NCBI GenBank assembly: GCA_949126835.1
Contig: OX421508.1
Coordinates: 19,851,598 to 19,915,597, forward strand
Direction: 5' to 3'
Length of the DNA stretch: 64,000 nucleotides
Source: Anisus vortex
Lineage: Eukaryota; Mollusca; Gastropoda; Planorbidae
Below the pieces are notes generated by a model. That model saw only the letters and a program-made list of their open reading frames with translations, had not been told where the DNA came from and did no database searches. Both the position numbers and the translations under genes were made by a program. Positions 24,136 to 34,749 of the stretch are shown here, piece by piece. The stretch's first letter is position 1; each line of letters starts with the position of its first letter.

Positions 24136-25486
24136 GACGGGGTCAAACAGCACTTCAACTGTTAGACCACTGGAAAAAAATTGCATATATCTCGAGGGAA
24201 ATCTATTTCAAAACATTTAACTATATTTACTTCCCTTTATACACATCGAAGCACTCAAAGTGGAGTTTTAAGACTTTCAAAATCATGGACTCATTTTTTT
24301 ATACCTCAAAAAAAAAAAAAAACATAACTGGCTGGATCCTACTACAACCTTCTTAGATGTAAATGTTTTTTTTTAAGTGGAGGGATATTAGCGATTTTAA
24401 AGAGCAGCCAGTTAAATTTTATATGTATAAAGAAATGGGCATCGAAATGTGCCGATTTGAAGGAAAATCTGGATGGAAGCTTCTTAGGAAAGTCATCTGC
24501 TATTCTCAACTGCCAGGTACTCGCTCTACTTTCAGCTTTTGGTTTAAATGAACATGAAAGCTCTGTTAAGCACAAAGAGTTCACTTACACTTCACTACTC
24601 AGAAATAACTAAATATGTGTCTGCCATTATAAATTAGCGAAGAGCTCATTAAATGATACAGACTAATTACATTTAAAATATTTTTTATGCTCATCTTCTA
24701 TAACTAACATAAATATAAGAGATTCTAAAACAAATTTAGTTTAGTTTCTATTCATTTAATAAATATAAAAGACTTTTTAATAGCATAATATTACGCAATT
24801 GTTGTAATTATTAATGCTTCAATGATAAACTCTTTTAGGTTAAATAGACCAACAATTAATGCAGGAGATGTTTATTTACAACTGTTTAACGTTAATTAAT
24901 TTTACACCTCTAATAATTAAATTTTGTAATGAATACCATAATGCTGGATTTATATAATAATAATTAGTCAGTAATATTTGTTATAATTATTACAAAACAC
25001 AACTTGTTTAATTTAATTAAAGGGAGATAATTAGCCCGTTTTATTTGCGCTCATATTTCTATTATTATGTGTTTTTTTTTTTTTAAATCCGAATGGCCTA
25101 CATGTCTACATCTTATAACTTTATAGTGATCAAACTGTAAAAAGTAGTTGAAAATTATATAAATATTAAATATCTAAACCATTATATGCACATTTTCTGA
25201 ACATAACATTAACTACCCAGTTTGTATGATTACAATGTATGAATTTCACTCAACGGTAGTTTTACTTCTGAATTAGTTTGCTGAAGTTAACAAATTAAAG
25301 AAAATCTCAGTTAAAATGAGAACACAATGTAATCAATAATTTAAGCAGATGCTAGATCCTTATATTGACAACCAAATGATGTTTACAAAATAGTTAGTCT
25401 ACCATAAAAGTGAAAGTTTGATAATACATTTTTTTATTTGGAATAAATGCTAATAAAAAGAATGTTAATCACAAACGCGCTATTTT
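24136..25486. other. AT-rich DNA, no recognised feature
   Basis: Contains homopolymer runs and short open frames on both strands (24114-24584) without recognisable similarity. From 24600 on it is strongly AT-rich. Confidence 0.45.
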
Positions 25487-26363
25487 TACTCCCTTTATTT
25501 TAAAGACCAAGTGAAGAGGTTTTTCTCAAAGGAACGAGATTTGGAATAGCCTCATACGGCAGTGACGTATCACAAGGGAAATAAATAAATAAAAATAGAC
25601 GCTATAAATCTATATTTAACCATTTTGTTAAAAATAAGAACCGGGAAAAGATTCAAAACACGTGACAATATTCATTTTTCCTAGTCGGAATCCTTTATGT
25701 TACGTCACTTTCCTATATTGCCGGAAATAAAAACATCTCAAATGGCTACGAGATTTGGAGTAATCTTTCGAAAAACACACACATTTAAGTGCAAATATTG
25801 AACTAATTACTTAAAATGTATCTTTGATATTTTGTATAAATGTTTTTTTTAACATTCAGATACTGAATACACTATTTACTATCAAAATCAAATGTTAACT
25901 CAATTTTGATAAAAAGCTCTTCACTTGGTCTTTAAGTTGCAATGTCTGCAATCGTCAATCGTGGTGCAAAACTTTGCTTCGATTTTTCGACCACTTCCCG
26001 TGGTCCGATCGAGCTGAAATTTGGACAGCAGATTTGGGGCGCCTAACAATACATCCTATCAAATTTTTAGTTAAAACGACTTAATAATACTACACTTATG
26101 ACAATATTCATTTCTTAAAAGGAATGTATAAGAAATATTTTGATTTCGCGTTAAAAATGCCTATGTAACTTTTTATACTTTTTTCGGCGCAAAGCTAGAA
26201 AAAAAAATTATGCGCTAAGGTTATTTTTAGAACAATTCATACGGCGTAAGGAGATATTTTTGAGATTTGCAACACAGATATTTTTTCTGTACGTTTCATT
26301 TGCAGTAGTCAATCAATTATTTAATTACATGATGGTAAACTTAGTTTGCAAATAAAGGGAGTA
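25487..26363 (+). mobile_element. CTCCC-ended MITE-like unit, copy 1 (interrupted)
   Basis: Left end tactccctttattttaa and right end gtttgcaaataaagggagta form imperfect inverted repeats, with ta at both edges as for Tc1/mariner-type target sites. The core holds the palindrome gaccacttcccgtggtc near 25989 and the block gatttggggcgcctaacaat. Removing the 428-bp insertion at 25504-25931 and one TTAA leaves about 445 bp. No coding capacity. Confidence 0.8.
25504..25931. mobile_element. TTAA-flanked non-autonomous transposon
   Basis: Inserted in the left arm of MITE copy 1. Termini are agaccaagtgaagag on the left and ctcttcacttggtct on the right: 15 bp perfect, then imperfect for at least 10 more (gtttttctcaaa versus ctttttatcaaa). 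Direct TTAA lies at 25500-25503 and 25932-25935, and joining the flanks restores the uninterrupted MITE arm seen in the copy at 26396. TTAA duplication is typical of the piggyBac superfamily, but the termini do not start with the usual CCC, so the family is open. Confidence 0.85.
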
Positions 26364-26395
26364 TAATAAAAACTTCGTTTTTACGGTTTTCTTGT

Positions 26396-26565
26396 TACTC
26401 CCTTTATTTTAATTTGCAATGTCTGCAATCGTCAATCGTGGTGCAAAAATTGGCTTCGATTTTTCGACCACTTCCCGTGGTCCGATCGAGCTGAAATTTG
26501 GATAGCAGATTTGGGGCGCCTAACAATACATCCTATCAAATTTTAGTTTGCAAATAAAGGGAGTA
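26396..26565 (+). mobile_element. CTCCC-ended MITE-like unit, copy 2 (short, uninterrupted)
   Basis: 170 bp from tactccctttatttta to aaataaagggagta. It keeps the palindromic core and lacks the right half found in copy 1. It is separated from copy 1 by a 32-base spacer (ends ataataaaaac and gttttcttgt), and a near copy of the same spacer follows it. Confidence 0.85.
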
Positions 26566-26776
26566 TAATGAAAACTTCGTTTTTATGGTTTTCTTGTTTA
26601 AAATTAAATATTAAACGCTTTAACGATTGTCTCTATATATTTCCTTTTCTTTTAGCAATTAAATTGTCCGATCGAGCTGAAATTTGGACGGCAGATTTGG
26701 GGCGCCTAACAATACATCCTATCAAATTTTCAGTTAAAACGATTTAATAATACTACACTTATGACAATATTCATTT

Positions 26777-27291
26777 TGTAAGTTGTATATTTACACTTGT
26801 ATCATTCACTCACACATATCTTCGAGGCGTTCATAAAAATACTTAACACTCCAGGAACAGTAAAATATATAGATACGTTTATTCACACACATATATTTTT
26901 ATGTCCTCACAATTCATATGAATATCCATGCACAATGATATCTGTATATATATTTATTCACTCAATAGCATTGCAATTTATATAATCGAATTTACAGAAT
27001 AGATTCACAGAGATCTCTCATTTTATGTCCATTACAAAATCTCCACATAAAAATACAGCCCTTTCTCACAAGAGCTCGTTTCACACACTACTCTACCAAC
27101 GTCAAGTCTCGTAACCTCTCCTTCCGATCTTTTCTAACCTAACACGTGAATTAACAACAATTCACTCAACTGCGCAATTTTTATAGTCTCCGTCTGTTTT
27201 TGCTATCCAAGGTCAAGGTCTACTCTTCTTTTCATTGGTTATCTCTCTTTGACCATAGACTATTTATTATGTTCTATTTCAATCACTGACA
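26777..27291. mobile_element. Solo LTR, unrelated family
   Basis: 515 bp starting tgtaagttgtatatttacac and ending tcaatcactgaca, with cattt at 26772-26776 and again at 27292-27296. TG...CA ends, a 5-bp duplication and precise interruption of the MITE support a solo LTR. There is no coding content, and no second copy in the window shows its interior. Confidence 0.75.
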
Positions 27292-27352
27292 CATTTTTTT
27301 AAAGGAAAGTATAAGAAAAATTTTGATTTCGCGTAAAAAATGCCTGTGCAAC

Positions 27353-28360
27353 TGTGGTAAACTCACTAGAAGCGCCAGCGCTCAGCCTGGTGCCATGGCA
27401 CTTATTCACTATGGCTCCAACATATAAACTACAATTAATCCTGGCTCATTGTGGTGCTCACCAATGAATGAAGAATGTGTGACTGTATTTGTATCTTGTA
27501 TCTTTATTTTGTATATATGAATGTACTTACTCTCTTCTATAACTGTTGTACATGCATCAATATATATGTATTCCTTATATTATTATACAAGCTTAGTTAT
27601 CTGCCCTTGTATATATGTAACATGTTTACACTCCCCTTGTATGTACAGTCTAAACACACCCCCACCCTCGCCAACCCCCTTGTATGTACAGTCTAAACCC
27701 CCCCCCCCACCCTCGCCAAGCCCTCCCTTTGATCCCCCTCTCGGCTACTGACCACTGGTCAAGATAAGCAAATTGCGTCTACACGCGAAATCTATTACAG
27801 TCGGCCCAGGTGGCCAGGGAAACCCCTCCCCCAAACTCTTCCCCCGTAAACTGACACATACGCAACAGCCCTCGTCGGGATGTATGGTATCAAAGAGCTT
27901 TTGTATCCCTCCCCCGACCGCCCTCTTCTCCCCCCTCCCCATTGCCCCTACCCCCACAGAGGGCACTTCTTGGTTTGAGATAAAAATAAGAAACGGGTAT
28001 TGGGGCCTTAGACAAGGAACGAAACAGTCCTGTCTTCGGTCGATCCAAATATATACTGTTTACACTGTAAATTTGTGTTGTGGATTAACTTCTGCTATCT
28101 ATCGTTTATGCCTAAATAAACAGTATTTGAAACTCATCTCAGCATCGAATCAATCATTGTTCTTGTGTCTGCTCATATATTAGCACTCGTGTCATATAGT
28201 AGTAAAAATTACTCTTTTCAATAGGCTTACAGCACCCGCCAGCCAAGCGGGATAACGGACTAAAATATAAATAATTCTAAGGCCCAAACTTCACTGTGAC
28301 ATCCCAATAATCAGCCTCTACACGAGCCAAACAACCACGTAGAGTGCCCGCCACGCTACA
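27353..28360 (+). mobile_element. Solo LTR of the SCAN-gag element
   Basis: 1008 bp from tgtggtaaactcactagaag to gcccgccacgctaca, the reverse complement of the LTRs at 31210-32169 and 35305-36264 with small indels. The 5-bp duplication gcaac lies at 27348-27352 and 28361-28365. Joining the flanks restores the MITE reading tgtgcaac|tttttatac. It arose by LTR-LTR recombination after insertion. Short open frames inside are not genes. Confidence 0.93.
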
Positions 28361-28416
28361 GCAACTTTTTATACTTTTTCGGCGCAAAGCTAGAAAAAAA
28401 AATTATGCGCTTAGAT

Positions 28417-29556
28417 CAAGGACTACTGAAGACAGGACGTGCAGACTTGAATTTCTGACTTAGCTAGCTAAGACCAGTTTTTTTAACAGTAGCGATACAC
28501 TCGCTTGTCGCGCTTATATATGAAGTAAATTATTATTAAGTAACTAACATAATTAATGTCAATGATGTCAATACTGTCAATAATGTTAATGTGCAGGGCC
28601 GTTTACTAATGAGGGGTTATGATTGAAAGGGTTTAAAAGAGCATTTGAATATTATTTAAGATCTATTTAGATGATTGAATGATTAGGGCCGTACACATGA
28701 TACCCTATATATATATGCGGTTGGTGTTGACGGTTTCGTGTGGGGGGTCACCTAAGGAATAAAATAAAGTGAAAAAAAAATTCTAAAAAATCGTTATTTC
28801 TTGACCTAAAAAGGGAAAAACGTAACCCACCCATAAAATTTATTTCGCTCATAATTAAGAGACAAATGCACAGCCTCTAAAAAAAGTGATTATGAAGTAA
28901 GTCGATTATTTGGGTTGAGAATTTTGCCAAGTGGTACATGTACCATTATTATAAATACGATAATTTGATTTCTATGTCTATGGCAAAATTTATTTGTGTT
29001 TTCATGACCAAGGAATATAAAGAATGTAAATTGACTGTGATAGTTACAAATAAACAAACATTGTGCTCTCCTCTTATATTTTCTGCTTTCAATAATGGTA
29101 TACATGCTTTATTTGGCACTTTAAACAAACGACACTTTTTGACAGCATTATAATTACCTTTACAATTAACTACACCACATTTATTAGGCATTTTGATAGA
29201 AATACACGATCGAAAAATTGAAAACAAACGCAGTGAAGTAAAATATCAACAGCAAGTATCCATGTTGGAATCAAACTGTGCATTCTATTCATACTCCTTC
29301 AAAAATAGTGCGCTCATGCTTGGTAATTATTAAGACATTTTAAAGGCTATTAGATCGTTCTTTGTCATTAAAAAAATGAAAATGACATAAACCATTAATA
29401 CAATGAATCATATTAGTAAAGAATTTTGTTAGTTACTTAATAATAGTTAACATTATATCACTGCGCCAAGAGAGTGTATCGCTACTGTAAAAAAAACTGG
29501 CCTTAGCTAGGAAGTCAGAAATTCAATTCTGCACGTCCTGTCTTCAGTAGTCCTTG
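28417..29556. mobile_element. P-like DNA transposon with THAP remnant
   Basis: 1140 bp inside the MITE. Termini are caaggactactgaagacagg (left) and its reverse complement (right). The inverted repeats run about 140 bp with few differences and include cagtagcgatacactc and attattaagtaactaac. The 8-bp duplication gcttagat lies at 28409-28416 and 29557-29564. Eight-bp duplications occur in P, hAT and Merlin superfamilies; the THAP remnant inside points to P. It is too short for an intact transposase and so non-autonomous. Confidence 0.87.
28949..29191 (-). pseudogene. THAP-domain transposase fragment
   Basis: From Met at 29191 the frame reads MPNKCGVVNCKGNYNAVKKC, then RLFKVPNKA. This matches the start of a THAP zinc finger (MP...C-x4-C, later an F-x-V/F-P motif). 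The expected Cys-x2-His and AVPTIF-like end are not readable, so the domain is broken. THAP fingers bind the inverted repeats of P-type transposons, which fits its place inside the element. Confidence 0.65.
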
Positions 29557-29702
29557 GCTTAGATTATTTTTAGAACAATTCATACAGAGTAAGGAGATAT
29601 TTTGGAGATTTGCGACACATATATTTTTTAATTACATGATGGTAAACTTAGTTTGCAAAAAAAGGGAGTATGATAAAAACTGTGTTTTTACGGTTTTCTT
29701 GT

Positions 29703-30060
29703 TACTTCCTTTATTTTAAGTTGCATTTTCTGTCTGTCTGCAATCATGCGTTCTAAAAATAATCTTAGCGCATAATTTTTTTTTCTAGCTTTGCGCCGAA
29801 AAACTATACAAAGTTACACAGGCATTTTTAACGCGAAATCAAAATATTTCTTATACTTTCCTTTTAAGAAATGAATATTGTCATAAGTGTAGTATTATTA
29901 AGTCGTTTTAACTAAAAATTTGATAGGATGTATTGTTAGGCGCCCCAAATCTGCTGTCCAAATTTCAGCTCGATCGGACCACGGGAAGTGGTCGAAAAAT
30001 CGAAGCAAAGTTTTGCACCACGCACGATTGCAGACATTGCAACTTAAAATAAAGGGAGTA
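29703..30060 (-). mobile_element. CTCCC-ended MITE-like unit, copy 4
   Basis: 358 bp in the opposite orientation to copies 1-3. Both ends carry long matching arms (tacttcctttattttaagtt at the left; aacttaaaataaagggagta at the right), so the unit can fold on itself. The interior has tgttaggcgccccaaatc and gaccacgggaagtggtc. The spacer related to ataataaaaac...gttttcttgt separates it from copy 3. Confidence 0.85.
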
Positions 30061-30247
30061 AAAAGTTTTAAACTAAGTTTTTGCCGATGGAGGTGTACTT
30101 GATCAACTTAGCTGACAAGAAATGTCTTTAAATTCTTCTTGAATGCCTTTTTGTCACATAGTTTTTCATTGTCTCAGGTAAGCCGTTCAACAGTGAAGGC
30201 GTCACAGACTCAAACGAGCGTACACCAAGAGTTAGATTCCCATTTTT

Positions 30248-30660
30248 GCGCTCTCTCTATCTTTTTGTCTATTCAACTATCTATCTACCTATCGATCTAT
30301 CTGTCTACTACCTACATACCTACCTATCGATCTATCTATCTATATATCTATCTACCTACCTGCCTACCTACTTACTTACTTGCCTACTTACCTACCTATC
30401 TACCTACCTACCTACCTACCTGCCTACCTACTTGCATAAATACATACCTATCCCTCTCTTTCTATTTGTTTATCTATCTTTCTATCCATCTATCATCTTT
30501 CTATCTACCCATTTTTCTTTCTATTTCTCCCTCTGTTTGTCTATCTATCTGTATTCCTATCTTTCATTCTGTGTGTCTGTGAAATACATAATCAATCAAA
30601 TCAAGCAATCTAGTTATCTAGCTATCTATATATCTATTTATGTTTGGGAGTTTGCTCTCT
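30248..30660. repeat. TCTA/CTAC microsatellite
   Basis: Mixed tcta, ctac and cttt tetranucleotides. The two long open frames across it are repeat artefacts. Confidence 0.95.
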
Positions 30661-31209
30661 CTCTCTGATTTTTAGTGTGTTTGTAAGCTTACTTTAAAAA
30701 AAACAACTACACATTTTTTTTCATGCATCGCCTCGTGTCTTTTGATCACACATCTGCACGTTAACACATACCATAACTGTGCAAATTTAAGAAAGACATT
30801 CTTCAGTGTCAATTGTTACACTTTGTGAACTCTGCAGGTTTCATAACAGGCCACACCCACTCGTTTCCTTCTACTTCAAACCAAAACAAATTTAAAAAAA
30901 AAAAAAAACATTTTGTTTTCTTTGTTGTCAAGTTCAAGCCATTGCATGCACTGATCTATATAAATGTTGTTTTTTTTTATTAATTTTTTTATTTTGTTTA
31001 GCCTACACATCACTTGTTTGGGTAAGAATGAAATCACCTTAAGTTACACCCCCCACCCCCACACGCACACACACACACATATACCCTTCCTTTTCCGCCT
31101 ATTTTCCTTCTCAAAACATACTTATACAAATGTATTAAACATTGTATAAATCGACATACCCCCGCTCTCTCCCCTCCACGGGACTTTAAATTCTTTTCCC
31201 AATGCCACA
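30661..31209. other. AT-rich DNA with short CA run
   Basis: No gene. A ccaccccc/cacaca run lies near 31050-31078. Bases 31205-31209 (ccaca) are one half of the target duplication of the adjacent LTR element. Confidence 0.5.
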
Positions 31210-32169
31210 TGTAGCGTGGCGGGCACTCTACGTGGTTGTTTGGCTCGTGTAGAGGCTGATTATTGGGATGTCACAGTGAAGTTTGGGCCTTAGAATTATT
31301 TATATTTTAGTCCGTTATCCCGCTTGGCTGGCGGGTGCTGTAAGACTACTGAATAGGGTAATTTTTACTACTATATGACACGAGTGCTAATATGTGAGCA
31401 GACACAAGAACAATGATTGATTCAATGCTGGGATGAGTTTCAAATACTGTTTATTTAGGCATAAACGATAGATAGCAGAAGTTAATCCACAACACAAATT
31501 TACAGTGTAAACAGTATATATTTGGATCGACCGAAGACAGGACTGTTTCGTTCCTTGTCTAAGGCCCCAATACCCGTTTCTTATTTCTATCTTAAACCAA
31601 GAAGTGCCCTCTGTGGGGGTAGGGGCAATGGGGAGGGGGAGAAGAGGGCGGTCGGGGGAGGGATACAAAATCTCTTTGATACCATACATACCGACGAGGG
31701 CTGTTGCGTATGTGTCAGTTTACGGGGGAAAGAGTTAGGGGGAGGGGTTTCCCTGGCCACCTGGGCCGACTGTAATAGATTTCGCGTGTAGACGCAAGTT
31801 GTTTATCTTGACCAGTGGTCAGTAGCCGGGAGGGGGATCAAAGGGAGGGCTTGGCGAGGGTGGGGGTTTAGACTGTACATACAAGGGGAGTGTAAACATG
31901 TTAAATATATACAAGGGCGGATAACTAAGCTTGTATAATAATAATATAAGGAATATATGTATTGATGCATGTACAACAGTTATGGAAGAGAGTAAGTACA
32001 TTCATACATACAAAATAAAGATACAAGATACAAATACAGTCACACATTCTTCATTCATTGGTGAGCACCGCAATGAGCCAGGATTAATTGTAGTTTATAG
32101 GTTGGAGCCATAGTGAATAAGTGCCATGGCACCAGGCTGAGCGCTGGCGCTTCTAGTGAGTTTACCACA
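31210..32169 (-). repeat. 3' LTR of the SCAN-gag element
   Basis: 960 bp from tgtagcgtggcgggcac to gtgagtttaccaca on the plus strand. On the minus strand it starts TGTGGTAAAC and ends CACGCTACA. A minus-strand AATAAA at about 31450-31465 may be the polyadenylation signal. Confidence 0.93.
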
Positions 32170-32186
32170 CCATCCCCCCTTTTACG
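32170..32186 (-). promoter_or_regulatory. Polypurine tract
   Basis: Directly before the 3' LTR the minus strand reads AAAAGGGGGGATGG, a classic primer for plus-strand DNA synthesis in LTR elements. Confidence 0.8.
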
Positions 32187-32284
32187 AGACAATTAGTCAG
32201 GCGTGCAATTGTCTGTTTTACTATAAACTTACGGTACTAGTCCTAAGCTAGGCGAACCCAACGAGAGAAAAGTATGTCTATTGT

Positions 32285-34384
32285 CTATTTGCTACCAGTC
32301 CTGTTATTTCTGTTACATGTCCTTTTGAAGGGTCCCCCGAGGTCTATGGGGACCCCTTGAAATGGAGTTCCCCCCTCCGCCTGCCGTGATAACGGTACGG
32401 GTGGGGTGTAGTAGTTCCGTGACGTGAGTTTGCACAGGTGGCGGTTTACTCCCACATGCATGCCTGGCCAGAAGTAATAATGTTTTATCTTACTGAGAGT
32501 GGCATTCTGGCCCCGACGACTCCGCCCGACGGAGTCATAAGCGGCCTCTATCACTTGCTTACGGTAGGGGGAGGGGACTACTAATTGATTTCTTATTGTC
32601 CCATCTGGTAGGGGCACCTGGCGGTATAACAGCTGTCCCTTGAGTGAGTAGTGGCCTGCTGATCTTGGTTTCCCTTGATAGGTCTTTGCTTCGTTTAGCA
32701 GCCTTTTTAGGGTAGGGTCCTCCTGTTGTGCCTTCAGGAATTCTTGATGGGACGGGTTTAAGGTCGGCTGGGTGGCGCTAGGTTCGGGGTGTGTCCGGGC
32801 GACCACCGACGCGTGGGGAGGTGGGGATCCATAGTGACATGGGGTAAAGTACTTCTTGCCTAGAATGACATCATACGGCAGGTCTTCTCGCACTGCTAAT
32901 GTCGCTAACCCGGTAAATTGGGCTGATTCAATGTGCACTAATGCCGTGGGGAGCGTTTCCACGTGGCCCCATATGCTCTGAATTTGGACAGTGTCCCCGG
33001 TGAAGTCGGAGTCGCGGATATATGCCCGTTTGGCTATGCCTTCTGACTCACAGCCTGTGTCGAACAAATATGAGGCGAGTTTATTATTGATTTTTAGTTT
33101 CTCCGTAGAGTTGCTATGGGTCCGGTTCAAGGGCCCGGAGCCTGGGGCGCCACCTGGGTAAATCGCGGCGGCGAAACCCAGTAGGGCGGGCTGACGGGTG
33201 TTGGGTTCTCTTCGCGGCCGCTCTTGGCTTACCGTTTGAGGGGGTGTAGGGTGGCGCCCGTCTTCGTACGTAACGGGGCGCCTTAAGTGCTCGGCGTACT
33301 CAGGTGTAAAGTACCGGGGGTAGGGCGTTTCTGCCTCTTGCTCCGACAGACCGTTAGTAGAGTCTTGTCCCGAATGCATGGTAGGTGTCAGAGCACAGAA
33401 CGCTCCTGCGGGGAAGAAAGGGGTGGGGCCGCCTCTGTGTTTCTCGTGAGCTGACGGATTTGTGGGCCCAATGGGGCGGGGTTCTCCACGTGGATTCTGG
33501 GGCCGATGTTGACCGAAGTTGGACGTGCGCTGCTGGGGAGTGGGGGGGCCTTTTGGAGTTTTGTGCCTGTACGCCTCCTCTTTGTTTTTCTCCTGCCTAT
33601 GGTGATGTGGGTGAGAGGGGGGGTTGGCAAACTCATCCTTGTGGGCCAACATATATCGATCGGCGGCCACGATAACCTCGTTTAGTCCCTCTAAACCCCA
33701 TTCGGCTAAGAACGTTTTAACGGTTCTGGGCATGAGGGACTGTAACTGCTCTGAAAGAATCAGATCAATTAAGCCTTCATATGTCCTATCCTGATTTGCT
33801 AATTCAATCCATTTGTTAAGGTATTTCCTTAGCCTGTCTACCAGCTCTCTGATTGACTCCCCCTCTTCTAGTCTGGCTGACCTGAACATACTCTGAAACG
33901 CCCGTGCGTTTAACTCAAATTTGTTAAGCAGGGCATTTTTGAGTTGTATATATGGGTCCTGATCGGAGGGGCTTAGTTTAGCGTAGACCTCGTAGGTGTC
34001 TCCCCTGAGGGTGTGTACTAGGTTCCTGCACCAGGACTCGCGAGGCACGTCGTGGTACGCCATAGCCTCCTCAAAACGTGTGAGGTAGGTATCGAATAGT
34101 TCTTGATTTGGTAAGAAGGTGTCAGTCCAGACGGGCACATGGCGCCCGTTAGCAAAACCGCTATGAAGGGAGCCGGGTGGGGAAAGGGGTGGGTCGTCTA
34201 ATTGCCTGTTTCTACCAGCAATTTCTGCTAGTCTAATCTCTTTGTCTGTCTCTAGTTTTTTTATTTCTAGCTCTGCCTGTCTAGTTTCTCTCTCCCTCTC
34301 TAGCTCTGCCTGTCTAATTTCTCTCTCTTTCTCTGCCTGTCTAGTTTTCTCTCTATCTTCTAGTTCTAATTCTAGTTTCTTCAA
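32285..34384 (-). CDS. gag-pol: Gag-protease-partial integrase fusion
   Basis: 699 codons. Residues 1-60 are a charged coiled coil (repeats of RQAELERE). Residues 96-247 form a SCAN-like capsid domain (FDTYLTRFEEAMAYHDVP and FLAEWGLEGLNEVI are recognisable). 250-420 is a Pro/His/Arg-rich linker. 438-515 is a retropepsin with Asp442-Thr-Gly and the later DVILG at 505-509. 545-690 is the integrase zinc-binding region (LLYRQV, YYFWPGM at 636-642) with its His residues changed, and only the first part of the catalytic core (Asp681). RT and RNase H, normally between protease and integrase, are deleted without breaking the frame. SCAN domains of vertebrate zinc-finger proteins are known to descend from such Gags. 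The protein could still form capsids but cannot reverse-transcribe. Confidence 0.87.
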   Translation of the reverse strand: MKKLELELEDREKTRQAEKEREIRQAELERERETRQAELEIKKLETDKEIRLAEIAGRNRQLDDPPLSPPGSLHSGFANGRHVPVWTDTFLPNQELFDTYLTRFEEAMAYHDVPRESWCRNLVHTLRGDTYEVYAKLSPSDQDPYIQLKNALLNKFELNARAFQSMFRSARLEEGESIRELVDRLRKYLNKWIELANQDRTYEGLIDLILSEQLQSLMPRTVKTFLAEWGLEGLNEVIVAADRYMLAHKDEFANPPSHPHHHRQEKNKEEAYRHKTPKGPPTPQQRTSNFGQHRPQNPRGEPRPIGPTNPSAHEKHRGGPTPFFPAGAFCALTPTMHSGQDSTNGLSEQEAETPYPRYFTPEYAEHLRRPVTYEDGRHPTPPQTVSQERPRREPNTRQPALLGFAAAIYPGGAPGSGPLNRTHSNSTEKLKINNKLASYLFDTGCESEGIAKRAYIRDSDFTGDTVQIQSIWGHVETLPTALVHIESAQFTGLATLAVREDLPYDVILGKKYFTPCHYGSPPPHASVVARTHPEPSATQPTLNPSHQEFLKAQQEDPTLKRLLNEAKTYQGKPRSAGHYSLKGQLLYRQVPLPDGTIRNQLVVPSPYRKQVIEAAYDSVGRSRRGQNATLSKIKHYYFWPGMHVGVNRHLCKLTSRNYYTPPVPLSRQAEGGTPFQGVPIDLGGPFKRTCNRNNRTGSK

Positions 34385-34533
34385 GTCGTCCTGTCGACGT
34401 TTTTCCTCTATCTCTAATTCTCTATCCTTCTCTCTAACTGCTCTTGGACGTATTTATACACCTCGTCCCCTTGGAGATTCAGTGCTATCGCTTCTTCCCT
34501 AATGGCCTTACGAAAGTTAACCAGCTCTGCCAT
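34385..34533 (-). pseudogene. Frame-shifted N-terminus of the same Gag
   Basis: An ATG at 34533 opens MAELVNFRKAIREEAIALNL, a plausible Gag N-terminus. This frame stops after about 40 codons, and the coiled-coil frame continues in another phase from near 34435. A small indel in the thymine/cytosine-rich stretch there would explain it, so the annotated Met at 34384 is probably internal to the original protein. It could also be a sequencing or assembly indel. Confidence 0.65.
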
Positions 34534-34749
34534 GGTATGCTGTGGCGCTAAATGGCTCCTAACCCAAACTGTCCCTTAATCCAGACAAAAAGCGGTACTC
34601 ACCAGGTTTATTTCTCAGTCTTCCACACACTCGCACTCTTGTCCCTCGTTGCGTTGTCGACTGGGGTGACGACACTGGTCTCGTTGATTGGTGTTGATGG
34701 TAGAGCGGCCTATAGCGCACTGGTTAATCCGAGTGAATAGAAGTTCGAG

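Larger units (their letters stand above)
26668..29670 (+). mobile_element. MITE-like unit, copy 3, host of three insertions
   Basis: Fragments in order match copy 1: 26668-26776 (gtccgatcgagctgaaattt through atattcattt), 27292-27352 (ataagaaaaattttgatttc), 28361-28416 (tactttttcggcgcaaagc) and 29557-29670 (gaacaattcatac through aaagggagta). The left end is missing before 26668. Between the fragments lie two solo LTRs and a THAP-containing transposon, each with its own target duplication. Confidence 0.85.

Noticed and set aside
33385..33675. Frames overlapping the SCAN-gag ORF
   Set aside because: Shadow frames of the long minus-strand coding region.
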